64,000 bases of DNA from Amyelois transitella (Eukaryota > Arthropoda > Insecta > Lepidoptera > Pyralidae): assembly GCF_032362555.1 (NCBI RefSeq), contig NC_083506.1, forward strand, positions 9,781,501-9,845,500, read 5' to 3'. Positions within the stretch are counted from its first letter, which is position 1, and the number at the start of each line of letters is the position of its first letter. Shown in pieces: positions 24,362 through 37,019 of this stretch. The notes under the pieces are model-generated. The model was not told where the DNA came from and ran no database searches. It saw only the letters and a list, made by a program, of their open reading frames with translations. A program made the position numbers and the translations under genes.

Positions 24362-24443
24362 CCTAGTGATGGTGTCCGCAATGGCGACCATGACGCAGCA
24401 CGGCACATGTAGTGCGGCCGGCATGCGCTGCGCTCGTCGGTAT
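24362..24443. other. GC-rich exon-like segment, strand uncertain
   Basis: A short GC-rich block bounded on the plus strand by CCCTAG (acceptor-like) and GTATAT (donor-like), with an open plus frame starting MVSAMATMTQHG. On the minus strand it reads from an ATG at 24424 as MPAALHVPCCVMVAIADTIT before GTAACC, which looks like a short signal peptide exon. Nothing in the window can be joined to either with confidence. Confidence 0.2.
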
Positions 24444-24775
24444 ATACATTAAATGATAAGCTATAATAATCCACCATCCCTAACCTTCCCACGAAACTTT
24501 TTTTGTCTTTGCAATAACATGTGCAAGTATGTGCCTTTCTCTATAACTATGGGGGACACAGGTATGTTCATTTCATAAAACATTGTTGAACGCACCGAAT
24601 GTTTAAACACAGTTCAACGTTAGCCGCAATTAAATTCTGTTTTAACTGAGTATTAATTGATAAACACAGCCATTCATGTAATAAAACATGCACCTACGCC
24701 TACAATACCTAGCCCATAGTTCAGTCGGCCGAGTTTCTCGTCACTATACTACCGTGCAAGTGCATACAAGGAGAA

Positions 24776-24836
24776 ATGGAAATTATTCCAAGGTTTTTGA
24801 TATCAGCTCTGATCTTCACCGTGTATAAAGTAAGAT
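24776..24836 (+). CDS. Possible signal-peptide first exon of an unidentified gene
   Basis: The ATG at 24776 (context AGAAATGG) gives MEIIPRFLISALIFTVYKVR, a basic/hydrophobic signal-peptide pattern, and the exon ends in phase 1 at GTAAGT. A phase-1 intron right after a signal peptide is typical of secreted and immunoglobulin-superfamily genes with long introns. No matching next exon was recognised in the window; rost gene A exon 2 needs phase 2 and does not fit. If real, its other exons may lie outside the window, making the rost genes nested. A chance match is quite possible. Confidence 0.3.
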
Positions 24837-25014
24837 GTAAGTGACATAACCGTTACGTTATTTATCAACAACGTTCATGACATTAAATATCGGTGGTGGC
24901 AGTTGTTTCATTTTTATGAGCGTACATTTCACGGTGTTCAATTGTCTTAAATTAGGAACCCATTTGTTCACATTAAGTGTCATATGTATTGGTAATTGTC
25001 ACTTCGATATTTAA

Positions 25015-25350
25015 AATGCGAGGTTGCGGGAACCGGCGTGATTGTGGCTGTGGAGTGGCCGGGAAGCGGGACCGCGGCCGACTCCGAGTCAATTGGCAGG
25101 GTCGCATCGACGGCTCCCATCAGTGGCCCGGCACGCTGCGCACATGCGCACGTATCAAATGCATTCATTCCCTTTTAAAAACATCGCGAAATACGAAACA
25201 TACGCATCCATTTCCTTTCGAAAACATCGCAGTGAAATACGAGGTGCTGTAGCCGGCTCACTCTAGTGGAATTTTTGATACGACGCCACAATTCGGAAGA
25301 TAGTGCTTACTCGAAAATATTTGCACGGGAGGATGAAACTGCCGCGGCTG
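25015..25350 (+). promoter_or_regulatory. GC-rich island with a second possible first exon
   Basis: 25015-25160 is CpG-rich (GGAAGCGGGACCGCGGCC and similar) in AT-rich surroundings. About 190 bases downstream, an ATG at about 25335 reads MKLPRLDL and then meets the donor-like GTGAGT in phase 1, the same phase as the candidate exon at 24776. The arrangement resembles a promoter with alternative first exons. No downstream partner was found, so this is composition-based inference. Confidence 0.3.
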
Positions 25351-28300
25351 GATCTATGTGAGTAATGTTTATACAAAAAACTAAAGATAGGTAATGGTAA
25401 TCAAAACAAATCCCATGCGTCTTGGTCATTGGCGTAAAGGGAAGGTGACTTACCAGCATCTTCATTTAAATTTCATTGACCAAATTTATATGCACCTACC
25501 TACAGGTAAGCAGATGGATGATGGTATGTCTGTTGCTGTCAATCCAAGCTCTGAAGCGCTAAATAACACGTTCCTACTCTGATATCGATAAAATTTGGTC
25601 GAAATATACATCCTTAATAGATATGTTTAGTAAAATGGTATGTTAATATATGTAAAGAGAATATGAACAAAACGTATTACTTGAGCCAATTGTTAAATTT
25701 TTGCTACATCTTTTCACCACATGCGATGAAATTGACGTTATAAACACATGCTGCTTTATCGGATCACTGAAGCCAATGCAATACAAGTTTTATTACATTC
25801 AGGAATAAAAAAAGGCAAACGAAAACTACTTAACTTCATATAAGCCTGGGGAAAATTCTTTTGTTATGTCTTGTGTGTGTGTGGAAGGTGTGTGAAGTAG
25901 TTCTTCGTTGTCGCCTTTTTCCGACACAAAGCATTCCTTACCTACCTTGCAGCGCCATACATGCTCGTAAGTACATACCATACATATCACTGAAATGAAC
26001 CTTCCTTCCTGGAGTTTTTTCAAATTAATAAGCTAAAATGTCTCACTTGTCTACTAAAAGTTCCTAAATTCTTTAAAAAAACCGTTTAAATACTTAAACC
26101 AAGAAAATTGAACTCATTTCTTTCAACTTGATTAAAACTAGCAATTCTTCGTTTGGACGAAACTACGGTCTGAGTTTCATCCTAGTTACAATTTATGTTG
26201 TCTTTAATTAAAATTGAAATGACTGAAAAAAAATTAGGTACACTATAAAAATTGCTTTTTTGTTACGTTTTTTATTTCCATTGGTTGGGTATATAGAATT
26301 TGGAATAATATTGAAACTCGTGTCAATACAATCAAATTTTTTAAGATAAAAGAACCCGCACTTTCACGTATTGAGTAATAAATTGTCATTGAATACTAAA
26401 CCGCATAGCTTTGCCGCGATATTGTGTTACATATATCTTACATAGATATTGCATTAGCTTTCCCTGGTCAGTATATCTCAATTATTATTTGTTAACTTTT
26501 CAAGGGTTTTTGATAAAATGTCTGTAAACTTGTTAAAATAAATGGAGTTTAAGAAAATTTAAAAAAGGTGTTTTGTCGTAATAAGAATACAAGTTTAAAC
26601 TTAAATGTGATAACCATCAATATGTTGGAATGGCATAATTTTTTTTTTACTTGTATTATTTATATGGAAATCAGAGGCATAGAATATTATTCCTATTAGA
26701 ATAGTCTTTAGATATTCATAAACTGAACTAGTTCAGAAAATTTGGTGCTGAAAAATCCATTCACTCTATGGAGTTAAATAAGGAATTGACTTGCCTCGAA
26801 TTTGGAGTGATTTACTTATCCTCTGTTAATCTAATTTTAAAATTATTAAGCATAAATACATAATATATTTTTTTCATGTATTTCTTAAGTATAATGTATT
26901 TGTAAAACTTCGAAAAAAATGTCTTTAAATCTAAACTTCTTTAAAGTCCGTGGTGTGGTTTAATTAAGCTTAGTAAGATAGAGACAAAAATAATATTGAC
27001 AAGATTAACGATATCTTTACTCCGATAAAACACAATACTACTTAAACGTAAAAAAAATATTTTGTAACGAAACTGCAATAAAAATTACTACCGTATTTTT
27101 TTATTTGTTACTTATTAGCAAAGAAGGAAGTGCATTTCAATAAATGCATATTTGTATAAAATTATAAAGGATTAAATAATCCCAATCAAATTGTAGGTAA
27201 AATGTATTGTAAACACCTGTTTACCTACGCTATATTGTAACATTATTATTAATTATATTACATGTCTATCTTTTATAAAATATCGTATTTTATTGAGTTA
27301 GTATTACATACCCAAAAAAATCTAATCTAAACTTATCTGTAAATATTTATAATTTCATATATTATTTTAAATATAATATAGTAAATATATATAAACCGGG
27401 GATTTATTGATTTGAGTTCTGATTTTTCTGATTATAAGTATTATTAACTTTATGTAAGGATCGTGGCAAGTAGAACGATGGTATCTGCCTACCCCTTGGG
27501 AAAAGAGGCATTATTTTACGTTTGTATCATTACCAATGCAATATTTATGATATTATTTCGATTTTCATGATTATATTGTTAACTACCGTGGTGGAAATGG
27601 TATTCAAATAAATAATTATGAATACAAAACAAATACGGTAACCTTGTAGATTGTATCAGCTGACTTCCCTCGCTTTATACTGTGTGCTCGTATGATTCGT
27701 ATGACAACAGTAGCGTAATGGCAGTAGATCTGATGTCAATGAATGTAATCAATGAAAATATTTATGACTGTGTAAAGGTCGTCGCTCACTTACACGATAC
27801 ATTGTAATGAAAATAAATTTAGAAGTTCACCACCAATTTCAAACTGTAATAATCGTAGCTAAAGAGCTAATTGGTAGAACAGTCGCACAGACAAGAGTTT
27901 TGGAGTTGGGAATAAAAATAATATTTTATATTTATTATGTAGGGCCGCGGGCAAATGCTAATCGTAGTGATTTCTAAATAAAGGCGAGAGTGTCCGCTCT
28001 GCAGGTACTATACTATGCTTAGTATCTGTGCCTATTCCCTCAAATTTACGATATCCATGGGAAACAGATTCTTAAGTGCCGAGAACCATACGACACTCTA
28101 ATCATAACAAGGTGTACTACCTTATTTTATGTACCTATAACTATATCGTTAGTATCTGAAGGGCATTTAATCTCCAACTCGGTGCAGGTGGCTCACGAGC
28201 CTGTCGTGCAAAGTGTCCCGGCGTCAATTAAACGCTGAAGAGACACTGACCCCCACTTGAACAGTCAATAGACATTAACCCAAGACGCATAGGTTTTGTA

Positions 28301-30362
28301 GACCTAGATTTTTATTTAGTGAAGGTTTAAGGAGATGTTAATTGATAGTTGTTGCCCGCGACTTCGTCTACTTTTAATCTTTACAAATTTTCTATTTTAA
28401 TGTCTTAGCTTACTGCAGTTTCACAATAAATTCGTTCAGTGGCTTTTTGCTTAAAAGAGTATCAAACATTTGCACATCTACACAACCTTACAAATGTTCG
28501 CATTAAAATATATGTAGGATTCAACTGAAAATATCGTATTAGCAAAAAAAAAAATTTATTACATTTGTTGCAATCAGGAAGTTAATAACAATATTAATGA
28601 AAAAAATTTATCACAGCTAATTTGGTAAACCTATATGTCTGATATTATAATTTAAGTATTTCTTAAGAAAAGATTCCAAAATCCCAGAAAGGAACATTTG
28701 TCCTGCTTCAGGTTTCTTTTGTACCTACATTTTATAATACAGATCTTCACCGTTTCAAACCCATTGCTTGTTGTCTGGTCGCCATTGCAGAAAGATAGAA
28801 TGATTCAACAAGACGAGGCATTTATTGTCAGACCGCAGAGTTCGGGACGTCGCAATAGTCGCGACCACGTGGTGTCTGCCTTGTGTCTATGATTATTTTC
28901 CCTCCGGGAAAAAGCATGTTTTGCGTGTTTGTAGCTAGGGTATGTGAGTATGTTTGATAATTTCAAAACGTGTTATAGAAACATAGGTATAATTTTCTCT
29001 CGATTTGCTCAATGATCCCACTAAAAGACAAAAAGAAACGTAAAAGTTTATATATAATATATATGGTGTCTATAAAAAAAATTGGTAGAGTTTTTATAAA
29101 AACTCGAATGTGACGTGACATTGACACGAAATTGTCAATAAAACGCGCGCATAAACGTGAAGGCAAAATTCTTAATCATTTGCATTAAATAAAAAGTAAA
29201 AGATACGTACTAATCATTCCCCAAGCATTATTTAATATTGGAGTCTTAAACATTATATATCATACCACGTAAAATCTTAGGTACTTACAAAAATCGTTAT
29301 TATTATATATGTATAAGTAAGTACATTGCATAAATTGCCCGCCGACGACGTCTGCTAAGCTTATGTTTTATATATCTACTATCACGTAGCAACAAACCAC
29401 GTTTTGAGAAGTAAAGAGCTAATAGCCAATATCCTTTGAAGGCTGGACACAATGCAGAAGGCAGCCCAGACTCCGTGTCAGATCAAGCAATTTTCGTCAT
29501 TGACCGCTGTTTCCCTTCCTTTGTGATTCGATTACGATATATGTTCCATCGTATTAAACACATTGAAGCCCGCTGGGTTAATATCTCCCGTGATAAGAGG
29601 TCAACGAAATGACAGACAAATTTTATGAGCAAAAATTCAACAACTTTTGCAATGAAACCACAACGATGGGATATTGACCTTTCAATGTGAAAATTTAAAA
29701 TATTCAGATTTAAGTGATAACTAAGATCTAAATGGTTTTAAATTTGAAGCATACTATTCTAATGCTTAAAGGTAACTCTTCTTTAAAAATAGTCAAAGAT
29801 ATTTTATAGACAAAGACAGACATTTTGAGCAGAATAGGCGCTACTTCAATAGGGATATCTCTAAATGTGCAATTCTATCACTACCTTTCCTTAAAACTTG
29901 CATTCAAGCGCTTGGATGTTTGTAGGTCCAGTGTTTTTATTAATAAACAGCATGGAAAGATCTCGTAGTCAAAAGTCTCTTCGTAATTTCCGATTAATGG
30001 TGATACCTTACAGCATATAGGAATTTGGTTCTTATGCGTAAATTATAATTACTTTGTTCCATATAAGACGCTTTACACAAATCCGTAAAACTCCAGTCGT
30101 TTAGACATAAGTATGCAAAAAGTCTTATCTTCCAGCATGGATACAATTTTATCATCTCTGAAAGTCGATCTCATTGAATCAAAATCTTTGTTTCATCAAA
30201 AGCAATTGCAATCAATCAGGACATTGAATGTTGACATTGACTCGTACTTTTATCGCTTATCAAGTAATGATTAAGCCATGTGGATGTAATGTATGTGAGC
30301 GTCGCTGCGGCCGACTGAATAAGGTTTTTTCCCGAATACCCTTTCCAAGTTCGGCAGGTTCC

Positions 30363-30402
30363 ACTCCTACTGCGGTCAAGTTTTTGAGACCGCAGTAAGA
30401 GT
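30363..30402. repeat. Inverted repeat with 15-bp arms
   Basis: ACTCCTACTGCGGTC (30363-30377) and GACCGCAGTAAGAGT (30388-30402) are reverse complements with one mismatch around a 10-base loop AAGTTTTTGA. As RNA the mismatch would be a G-U or A-C pair depending on strand. No gene is near; function unknown. Confidence 0.55.
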
Positions 30403-30780
30403 TGATTTTGATTAATAAGTTTTGAATGTCAACTGATGCTCAAATGGTAAGGCAAAATATTGTGAGGAACCGTGGATTCAGGCAACTAGATCTGTAACCA
30501 TTATCCAAACTGGGTAAGGTTCCACTTAAAGAGCGAAAGTCAGACAGGGTTAACTACTTGACGGACATACTACATGAGGCGGACTCCGGGCCCAGAAAGA
30601 CTTCTGTGGAGGGTGCTACCGTGAACACGCAGAGATGAGAGAGGCCTCGGACTCCGTACGCAGCCGACTTATGCCGTGTTGAAATCTGAGTATTCCTATA
30701 TTATTAAAAAAAATTGAGTACTTTATGAAACATAAACATATTTGACTAAAATTTTTTGTCGTCAAATTGATTTATTATTT

Positions 30781-30928
30781 AGGCGATGAAATAGCAACCT
30801 GTCACTGTTAGAGTCTAAATTCTATCATTAAGCCAAATAGCCGAACGTGGCCTATCAGTCTTTTCAAGACGATTGGCTCTGTCTACACCGCAAGGGATAT
30901 GGACGTGATTATACGTACATATGTATGC
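30781..30928 (-). repeat. CATA-ended interspersed repeat, minus-strand copy
   Basis: AGGCGATGAAATAGCAACCT, then CCGAACGTGGCC, CAGTCTTTTCAAGACG, TGGCTCTGTCTACACCGCAA and ATTATACGTACATATGTATG. It is the left part of the family in reverse orientation, ending in the TATG/CATA microsatellite. Confidence 0.72.
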
Positions 30929-32648
30929 AGCCAGGAATATCTGTCTATCTAGTTTGAGTTATCACATCTAGTCGTATTGCGACGTATGCTGTAATTGTCT
31001 AAATGCGTCTATTGATCGCGTGCATCGCAACGCCAGACTGTCTCGTGACGGTTTTGCCTTTTTGCGTTCCTGTCTTAATCACTATTTATAACTAGCTGTT
31101 GCGCAGACCTTCGCTTCCGTGGGAATTTTAGGTTTAAAAAGTATAGTAAGGTAGGAATTGCAATTAAAATATTTGCTACTCGTTCTTGCGCGGATTTCGC
31201 TCTCGTGAGAATTTCCAATAAAAGTCTTACGTTACTTTTTTAAGATTTATTCTTTCTAACAAAAAGACAAATATTAATAGTAGGTTTGAATGAAACTCAG
31301 TTAAAATTTGGTCCGCAGAGATTAGACTATATAGACTTTCAGGAGTAACAAATACCTACCGAACACTAACCACTCATGTGTATTTCCGGGAATTTTCAAG
31401 GAGCGAAGCCTCTAGCTACTCATATTAGCCGACTAAATGCAATAGCTATCTACTTTGACTCTTGTCGCCGATTCAGGGCATTGTGTAATTAGAATTATAA
31501 CGATTTACAGTAAGGCACCGCATTGCGGTTTATTTTCGTATGATAGGTATGTGTCATATTGAACATTTTATCTAGGAATTAAAAACTATTTCATCATTAA
31601 GCCATGCAGCAAGCATGGCTTTTCAGATTTTTCGAGATCTATGGCTCTTCCTACCCCGCAAGGGTGTATGAAGTGATTAAAAAAATACATACAATTAGAA
31701 AATGCACAATTCACATAACGAAATTGACGATTACGAGCGAAGATTTACGTATGAATTACAAAGAGTGTAATAACAAGTACGCTTACATTTAAATAAGGAA
31801 CAATTCCGTATTTCCAAAGCAAATAACCGAAAGTATCTTCGACAATTTCTAAAAATAATTCAAAATATGAGCTACAAAACTAAATATTAAGTATATAGGT
31901 TATTTTAAAATAATAAATAATCTTGAGAATCCCGGTGATGGCAGTGCGCTAGTATAAAATATTCACAAGCACGTCACGACCTGTGTGAAGATACTGTAAA
32001 GCTTTTAAATCGATTACACTCGATTATTCATAAGTTTCAAAGCTTTTAACAACTCGTATATAGTTTAGGCGTAAATTTAAAAGAAAGAGTAAATGCTTAA
32101 ATTTATTTATATATCAGAGTGTACAAATCATCAGTTGAAATCAGCACCAAGAGATGTAATCAAACTAATCACCTACAGTCATTATGCAAAGTATTCCATA
32201 TTCCAATTTATATTTTTGTGAGATGATGATATTTTTTTAATGTTTATTCAGTTATTATATATTTTTAGTGTAGACAAGCTTCAACAAAATTGTTACACTT
32301 AGAGGAATACCTCATTTGTCTATAAAACACGCCTTTCATTCACTTCACAAAAAAGCAGTACATTTGCAAATATAAACCAATTTTAACGTCTTTGATTAAT
32401 GAGAACGTAACGTTTCTTATCGTTAAGAGACTTATAGTTTAGGCATAGACTTAATTGACGAGAGTTGTTAGGTATTTGTAGGAATTTTTGCAAGTTCACA
32501 AAAATACGCATACCTATTTCTATTTTTGTGAACTGACAGTACAAAATAACAATATTGTATACGGAAGGTCTTTATAAGTGTTTATGTATGCGAGAAGTTA
32601 GAAGATCATCAACTTAAGGAATGATATGGACAATTAACAATTCCAGCG

Positions 32649-35600
32649 ATGCAGAAGAAGACGTGCCGCCCAGCCATGCTGGGTCGCATTTGGCTGGCCA
32701 CGCGGAGGCACCTGACTCTGGAACACTCGCCCTCGCACCAGTTCGCCTGCTGCCAGTGGCAGGCTGGCCAGAGACCTTCCACCGCATACCTCGTATATAG
32801 GTAACTATTATCTTAAGGAATGGTGTATTGTCCAGTCATGCTGGGTCGCATGTAGCTGGACACGCAGAGACATCGGACTCTGGAACACTCATTAAAACTC
32901 AATTTGTTTAGTAAAAGTGGTCAATTGGTGAGTATATTTTAGGTTCCAAAATTAGGTTTCATCTCATTCTATGTCAAGGTTATTTTATTTAATTCATCGA
33001 GCTAATGAATGTTACATTTACGAATGCATGTGTACAATTTCTGAGTCGTTATTACTTTTTCAAATATATTTATTTATCTATCTTTATCGATCAAGTCCTA
33101 TTCATCCTATTCCAATTGCTGGATTTTCTTGATAACAAGAAAATCCATAAGCATATATAACAATAACACAAAAAAACAAAAATGAATCCCAAAAATAGAA
33201 CAAAATAATGAATCCCAAGAGAAATGTTTTTTACTAAAGCCGAAAAAATACACGTCTATTTATTCTATTGTCTACTTATGGTGTGATAAAAATATTCACG
33301 CCTATGAAATGCAAATGTTCAGACGTTTTATAAAAATTTTACCTTAGAAAAGTGGGACTTTACCAATGACATTTGCATGCCATGACAATGGCTTATTGTC
33401 AATCAATCGGTCTAGAAACTCTTGCTTTACTGAGTGACTGACTGACGACATACATCCGAAACTACTTTGCGTAGGAAGCTGTATTTGGCATGTGTTAAGG
33501 GAGAATAAGAGAATTTCCAGAATTCCAACGGAACGGTAAAAACAAAAGAATTATAAATAATGTTATTATCTGTATCTATCGCGATTAACACAGCCCAAAT
33601 CCTTATTACTTAAGTCTCCATTCACAGAAAGCCGAGATGTACATTTTCTAACATTTGCGTTCGTATTAAATACTACACCACCAACCATACGATAGCTTTT
33701 ACCACTTTACAATATACTAGTCCCGGTTGCATTCTCACCACCAGACCACAGGTCCATAACGCTGGAGAAAGTCGCTCACTTTGTAGTATACAAACTTATT
33801 TTAACACCTCTGCAATTCAACAGATGGATACTCTTCATCGCGATCCTCTCAGTCGGTGTTGCGAGTTTCGCATGCCAGCGACTGCCCCCGCGGTACGAGG
33901 GCCCGCCAGTAAAGCTCAACTATTTCAAATGGTTCATTTACTTCACCAATTGGGGCTTCATGATGATCGCGCTTCAAGCCGGCCTGGCGCTGGCCGTCGT
34001 GGTGCGATACAGGAATAAGAAAAACTGCAACTTCAGTGAGTAAAGCTAAAGGATTGTAATAATGTTTGTTATTCATTACTTTTTGATCTCACTCCCAATC
34101 TGCAGATCTATGTGTACTTACCTAATGGTCACATTATCTTTGATTTTTTTTAAGAACAACCTCTACTCGATTTAAAGTAGCATTGTTTTCTGGTCAGTAG
34201 TTTGGTTGTTCAATTAGAAAAATATTTAATTTAATCATTCCAGGACTTTGCAGAACAAAAAGTTAAATAGAACACAATGCTTATTCTGCTTATTAGTTCT
34301 TTAGTACCTAATTATACGTCATAACTAGATAGAACAGTTATGCATGCTAGTGGCATTCGTAAAACGTGTATCCTGTGTCCAATTAAAAACGTCTGTATAG
34401 TTCTAACTAAGATAAATTAATTATTTTTATAAAATTACTGTCCAGCTCATACATCATAAAAGTGGTATTAGATACGATCGCAACGATCTTTTGCAAAACT
34501 TCGGTATAGAAAAAGAAATGTGAACTGGTGCTCATTTAGGGCGTGCCAAATTGTAAGGTCGATGAGGTCGGAGCAATTTCTACAATGTCAAGAACTTCGC
34601 GTGGGTGCGTCCATTTGTTCTAACCATTTCCTTGAACGACGCCTCACGCGAATCAATTAATCTCATGCGGTCCTATGACATAGTATAATGTTTACTGCAC
34701 GCTGAATGAACTCTGAACAAGCAACGATTTTGGCAACAGTAATAGAAGACATGCGCAGAACTATTCACAAAATGTTTTGGTCTTTAAGTTATTTGAAAAC
34801 TTAATACCTATAAAATATACCTAGATATTATCAATGATGGTCAATAATACGCCTTAATAAAATAAAGAGCATAAAAAAACCATTTCGTACATTTGCTTTT
34901 TGTCTACTTAATTTGAGAGGCTTTCTTCAGAAGCATTTTCTTGCATTAAACTCATAGCTATCAGAGCTACCCCAATTTGTGTGGCTTAGCAAATTAGCAA
35001 TTAGCATAGCAAATATTTATAAGGTCAATGTCTACTTTTTAAAGTGAAGATATTAAGTGAGTCCTCTTAATAACGTCATTGAACTACAAATAAAATAAGT
35101 ACTCATGTACCGTTCAAAAGAGCAATTCTCTCAAAATTTGATCAAATGTAGACCATTCCAGACCTCAAAATTACAGTCGTTTGTCAGCATTATATTAATT
35201 TCTTGCTTGTTGGGTTGTAGACCAAAATTAATTTTGTCCTTGCATCAATGGATTTCGTACTTTGTCCCTCCATCAAATCCATTCACAAAATGAACCATAA
35301 TAATTTCGCATGACGCAAATGTAACATATCATCGTATAGATTAGTTGGGACATATTCGGCACCCAATTCAAGTCATCGACAGGGGTCGCGCAGATCAAGA
35401 ACAGTCGATTGATACAATTTCGCGTCAATTAGACCACGGCGCGGCTGTTGCGGGCCCTATTTGTTATCCTTATTGGCTCCCCACTTCTTCTTCCAGTCGT
35501 CAACTACCCAATATTGTACCCTTAAAAACAAATCGATTAATCTTTATTAGACAGTATAAGAAATAGTTTTTTTTTGTTAGATTATGGCAGTTGGCAAAAA

Positions 35601-36932
35601 TAACGCACGTGTATCCATACATCCCACGATGAAATGCGCAATCTGAGACATATCTCACAAGTTCACAACTATATTTGGAGTTATATTTTTTGAATACCTA
35701 TCGGTGCTACTTTCCACGTTCAAGGATTCTAATGATTTATTTTCCTTCTGAGAATTTCAACCTTGTCAGTAGAGAATTGAAGAGTGGTGCTATTAGGGTA
35801 CTAACTGTTGGCTATTTTGCTTCATCTACAGAAACCACATAGAAACCGTAATACTAGATTTATAAGTGTGGATCCTCTAATATATTTGTTCTTCTATCTA
35901 TCTTTATTTCTAGTATGTGAAGACGAGGATGCGCTAACGCCCCGCCGCCCGCGCACGCCCCTTCTATGCCGTGCGTACTGGCTGGCGCAGAACATAGCCA
36001 CCGACCTGGCGTTTGTCATCACTCTCATCTACTGGGCACTGGTCTATGATCCCAGTAAGTATTGATATAATGATTGAAACCATTTTCAAAGTATTTCCAT
36101 ATTCCAAAAAAACATCAAGCCGTGAACATACTAGGTCAACGAATGAGGTTTTCTAGTCTTCATTAGTCCTGTTTGAACAGTTTCGCGAATCGCTTAGTCA
36201 TCATCTAAAATTTGTGAGTTAATATGTGTCTAATTTTATTTTAAAATTTTGTCTATTGTTAATTGATTCTACGGTAAATTTTTGAATTCCAGAGCTCCAC
36301 GACATCGACGCTGTCAATCTTCTCGTCCATGGCGGAAACTCGCTGCTCATGATCTTCGAAATGGCCATCACGGCGCATCCTATACGTTTGGCGCATGCGC
36401 TGTACGGCGCCGGCGCAGGCCTCGCGTACGGCGTGTTCAGCGCTATCTATTGGGCGCTTGGTGGCACCGACCGGCTGGACATGCCTACCATCTACCCTTC
36501 ACTAGACTGGAATCAACCGGGTTAGTAATTTTTGCTTAAAAAAATTCGTAAAATGGCAAGAATACATGCACATCTTTATCCTTTACGGTGTAAACAGAGC
36601 CAACAGACTTCAAAAGACTATAAAACCACTTTCAGCCGTAGGGCTCAATGATAAACTTGAAATACGAGTAGATAAGCAAGACCGCTGCGTGATGGCTGTA
36701 CTTTACTGAAATTTTCATAACGATTGACTATTATTGCATCAAATATTTTTATTCCTATAGTATTTTTTTTTATATTTCAGGCAAAGCGTTCGGGTTTGTT
36801 GCATTGTGCGCGGTCGTGATGGTAGTCGCACATGCATTTGCGACTTGTCTTGTCGCACTGCGACTGCGACTAGCCGCACGACTGCGCCCTACACGATGTA
36901 CCGGGGAACGCCTCACCCTACCCACTCACTGA
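32649..36932 (+). CDS. Rolling stone-like multi-pass membrane protein (rost gene A), five exons, complete
   Basis: Member of the insect rolling stone family; Drosophila rost is linked to myoblast fusion, while most paralogues have no assigned role. Exons: 32649-32800, 33824-34035, 35914-36054, 36293-36520, 36781-36932 (TGA at 36930). All junctions are GT-AG with matching phases, giving 294 residues. About six membrane segments are visible: WILFIAILSVGVASFA (51-66), FTNWGFMMIALQAGLALAVV, DLAFVITLIYWALVY, NLLVHGGNSLLMIFEMAI, YGAGAGLAYGVFSAIYWAL and FVALCAVVMVVAHAFATCLV. Family landmarks are HGGNSLLM..E...AHP and YPSLDWNQPG. The start at 32649 gives an N-terminus that aligns with its neighbours (FACCQWQAG against FYISRWQSN). 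AATAAA sites follow at about 37007. A decayed copy of exon 1 lies in intron 1. Confidence 0.88.
32811..32890 (+). pseudogene. Degenerate duplicate of rost gene A exon 1
   Basis: CTTAAGGAATGGTGTATTG and the following CATGCTGGGTCGCATGTAGC..GGACTCTGGAACACTC repeat the start of exon 1 (32611-32730; CTTAAGGAATGATATGG, then CATGCTGGGTCGCATTTGGC..TGACTCTGGAACACTC). The copy has an internal deletion of about 40 bases and an in-frame TAG where the exon has TTGG, so it cannot replace exon 1. It begins only 11 bases after exon 1's donor, the outcome of a local tandem duplication. Confidence 0.72.
36521..36780. other. Last intron of rost gene A with a decayed repeat piece
   Basis: A 260-base intron. ATCTTTATCCTTTACGGTG, then AAACAGAGCCAACAGACTTC and GGCTCAATGATAAACTTGA, is a diverged CATA-ended repeat (about 36565-36665) in the plus orientation. 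Confidence 0.55.
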
Positions 36933-37019
36933 GGGCACAGGAAACAAGTCTGAAAGAGGAATGTTACGGGACTACGTTACCGTAACTGAAACTTTCGGAT
37001 ATATGAAATAAATAAATAA

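Larger units (their letters stand above)
25400..32600. other. Gene-poor intergenic stretch
   Basis: No exon can be supported. It contains CATA-ended repeat pieces (about 28020-28100 and 31590-31680, plus the copy at 30781-30928), retroelement-like tails (about 28355-28510 and 31096-31420) starting near GTTGCCCGCGACTTCG or CTAGCTGTTGCGCAGACC, an inverted repeat at 30363-30402, and a GC-richer block at 30530-30665 (GGACTCCGGGCCCAGAAAGA) that may be a decayed element. Confidence 0.4.

Noticed and set aside
28698..28892. Possible exon after CATTGCAG at 28772-28779
   Set aside because: An acceptor-like site followed by a CpG-containing open stretch (MIQQDEAFIVRPQSSGRR) looks exon-like. However, the frame ends in a stop without a clear donor, and it does not join in phase to the candidate first exons upstream.
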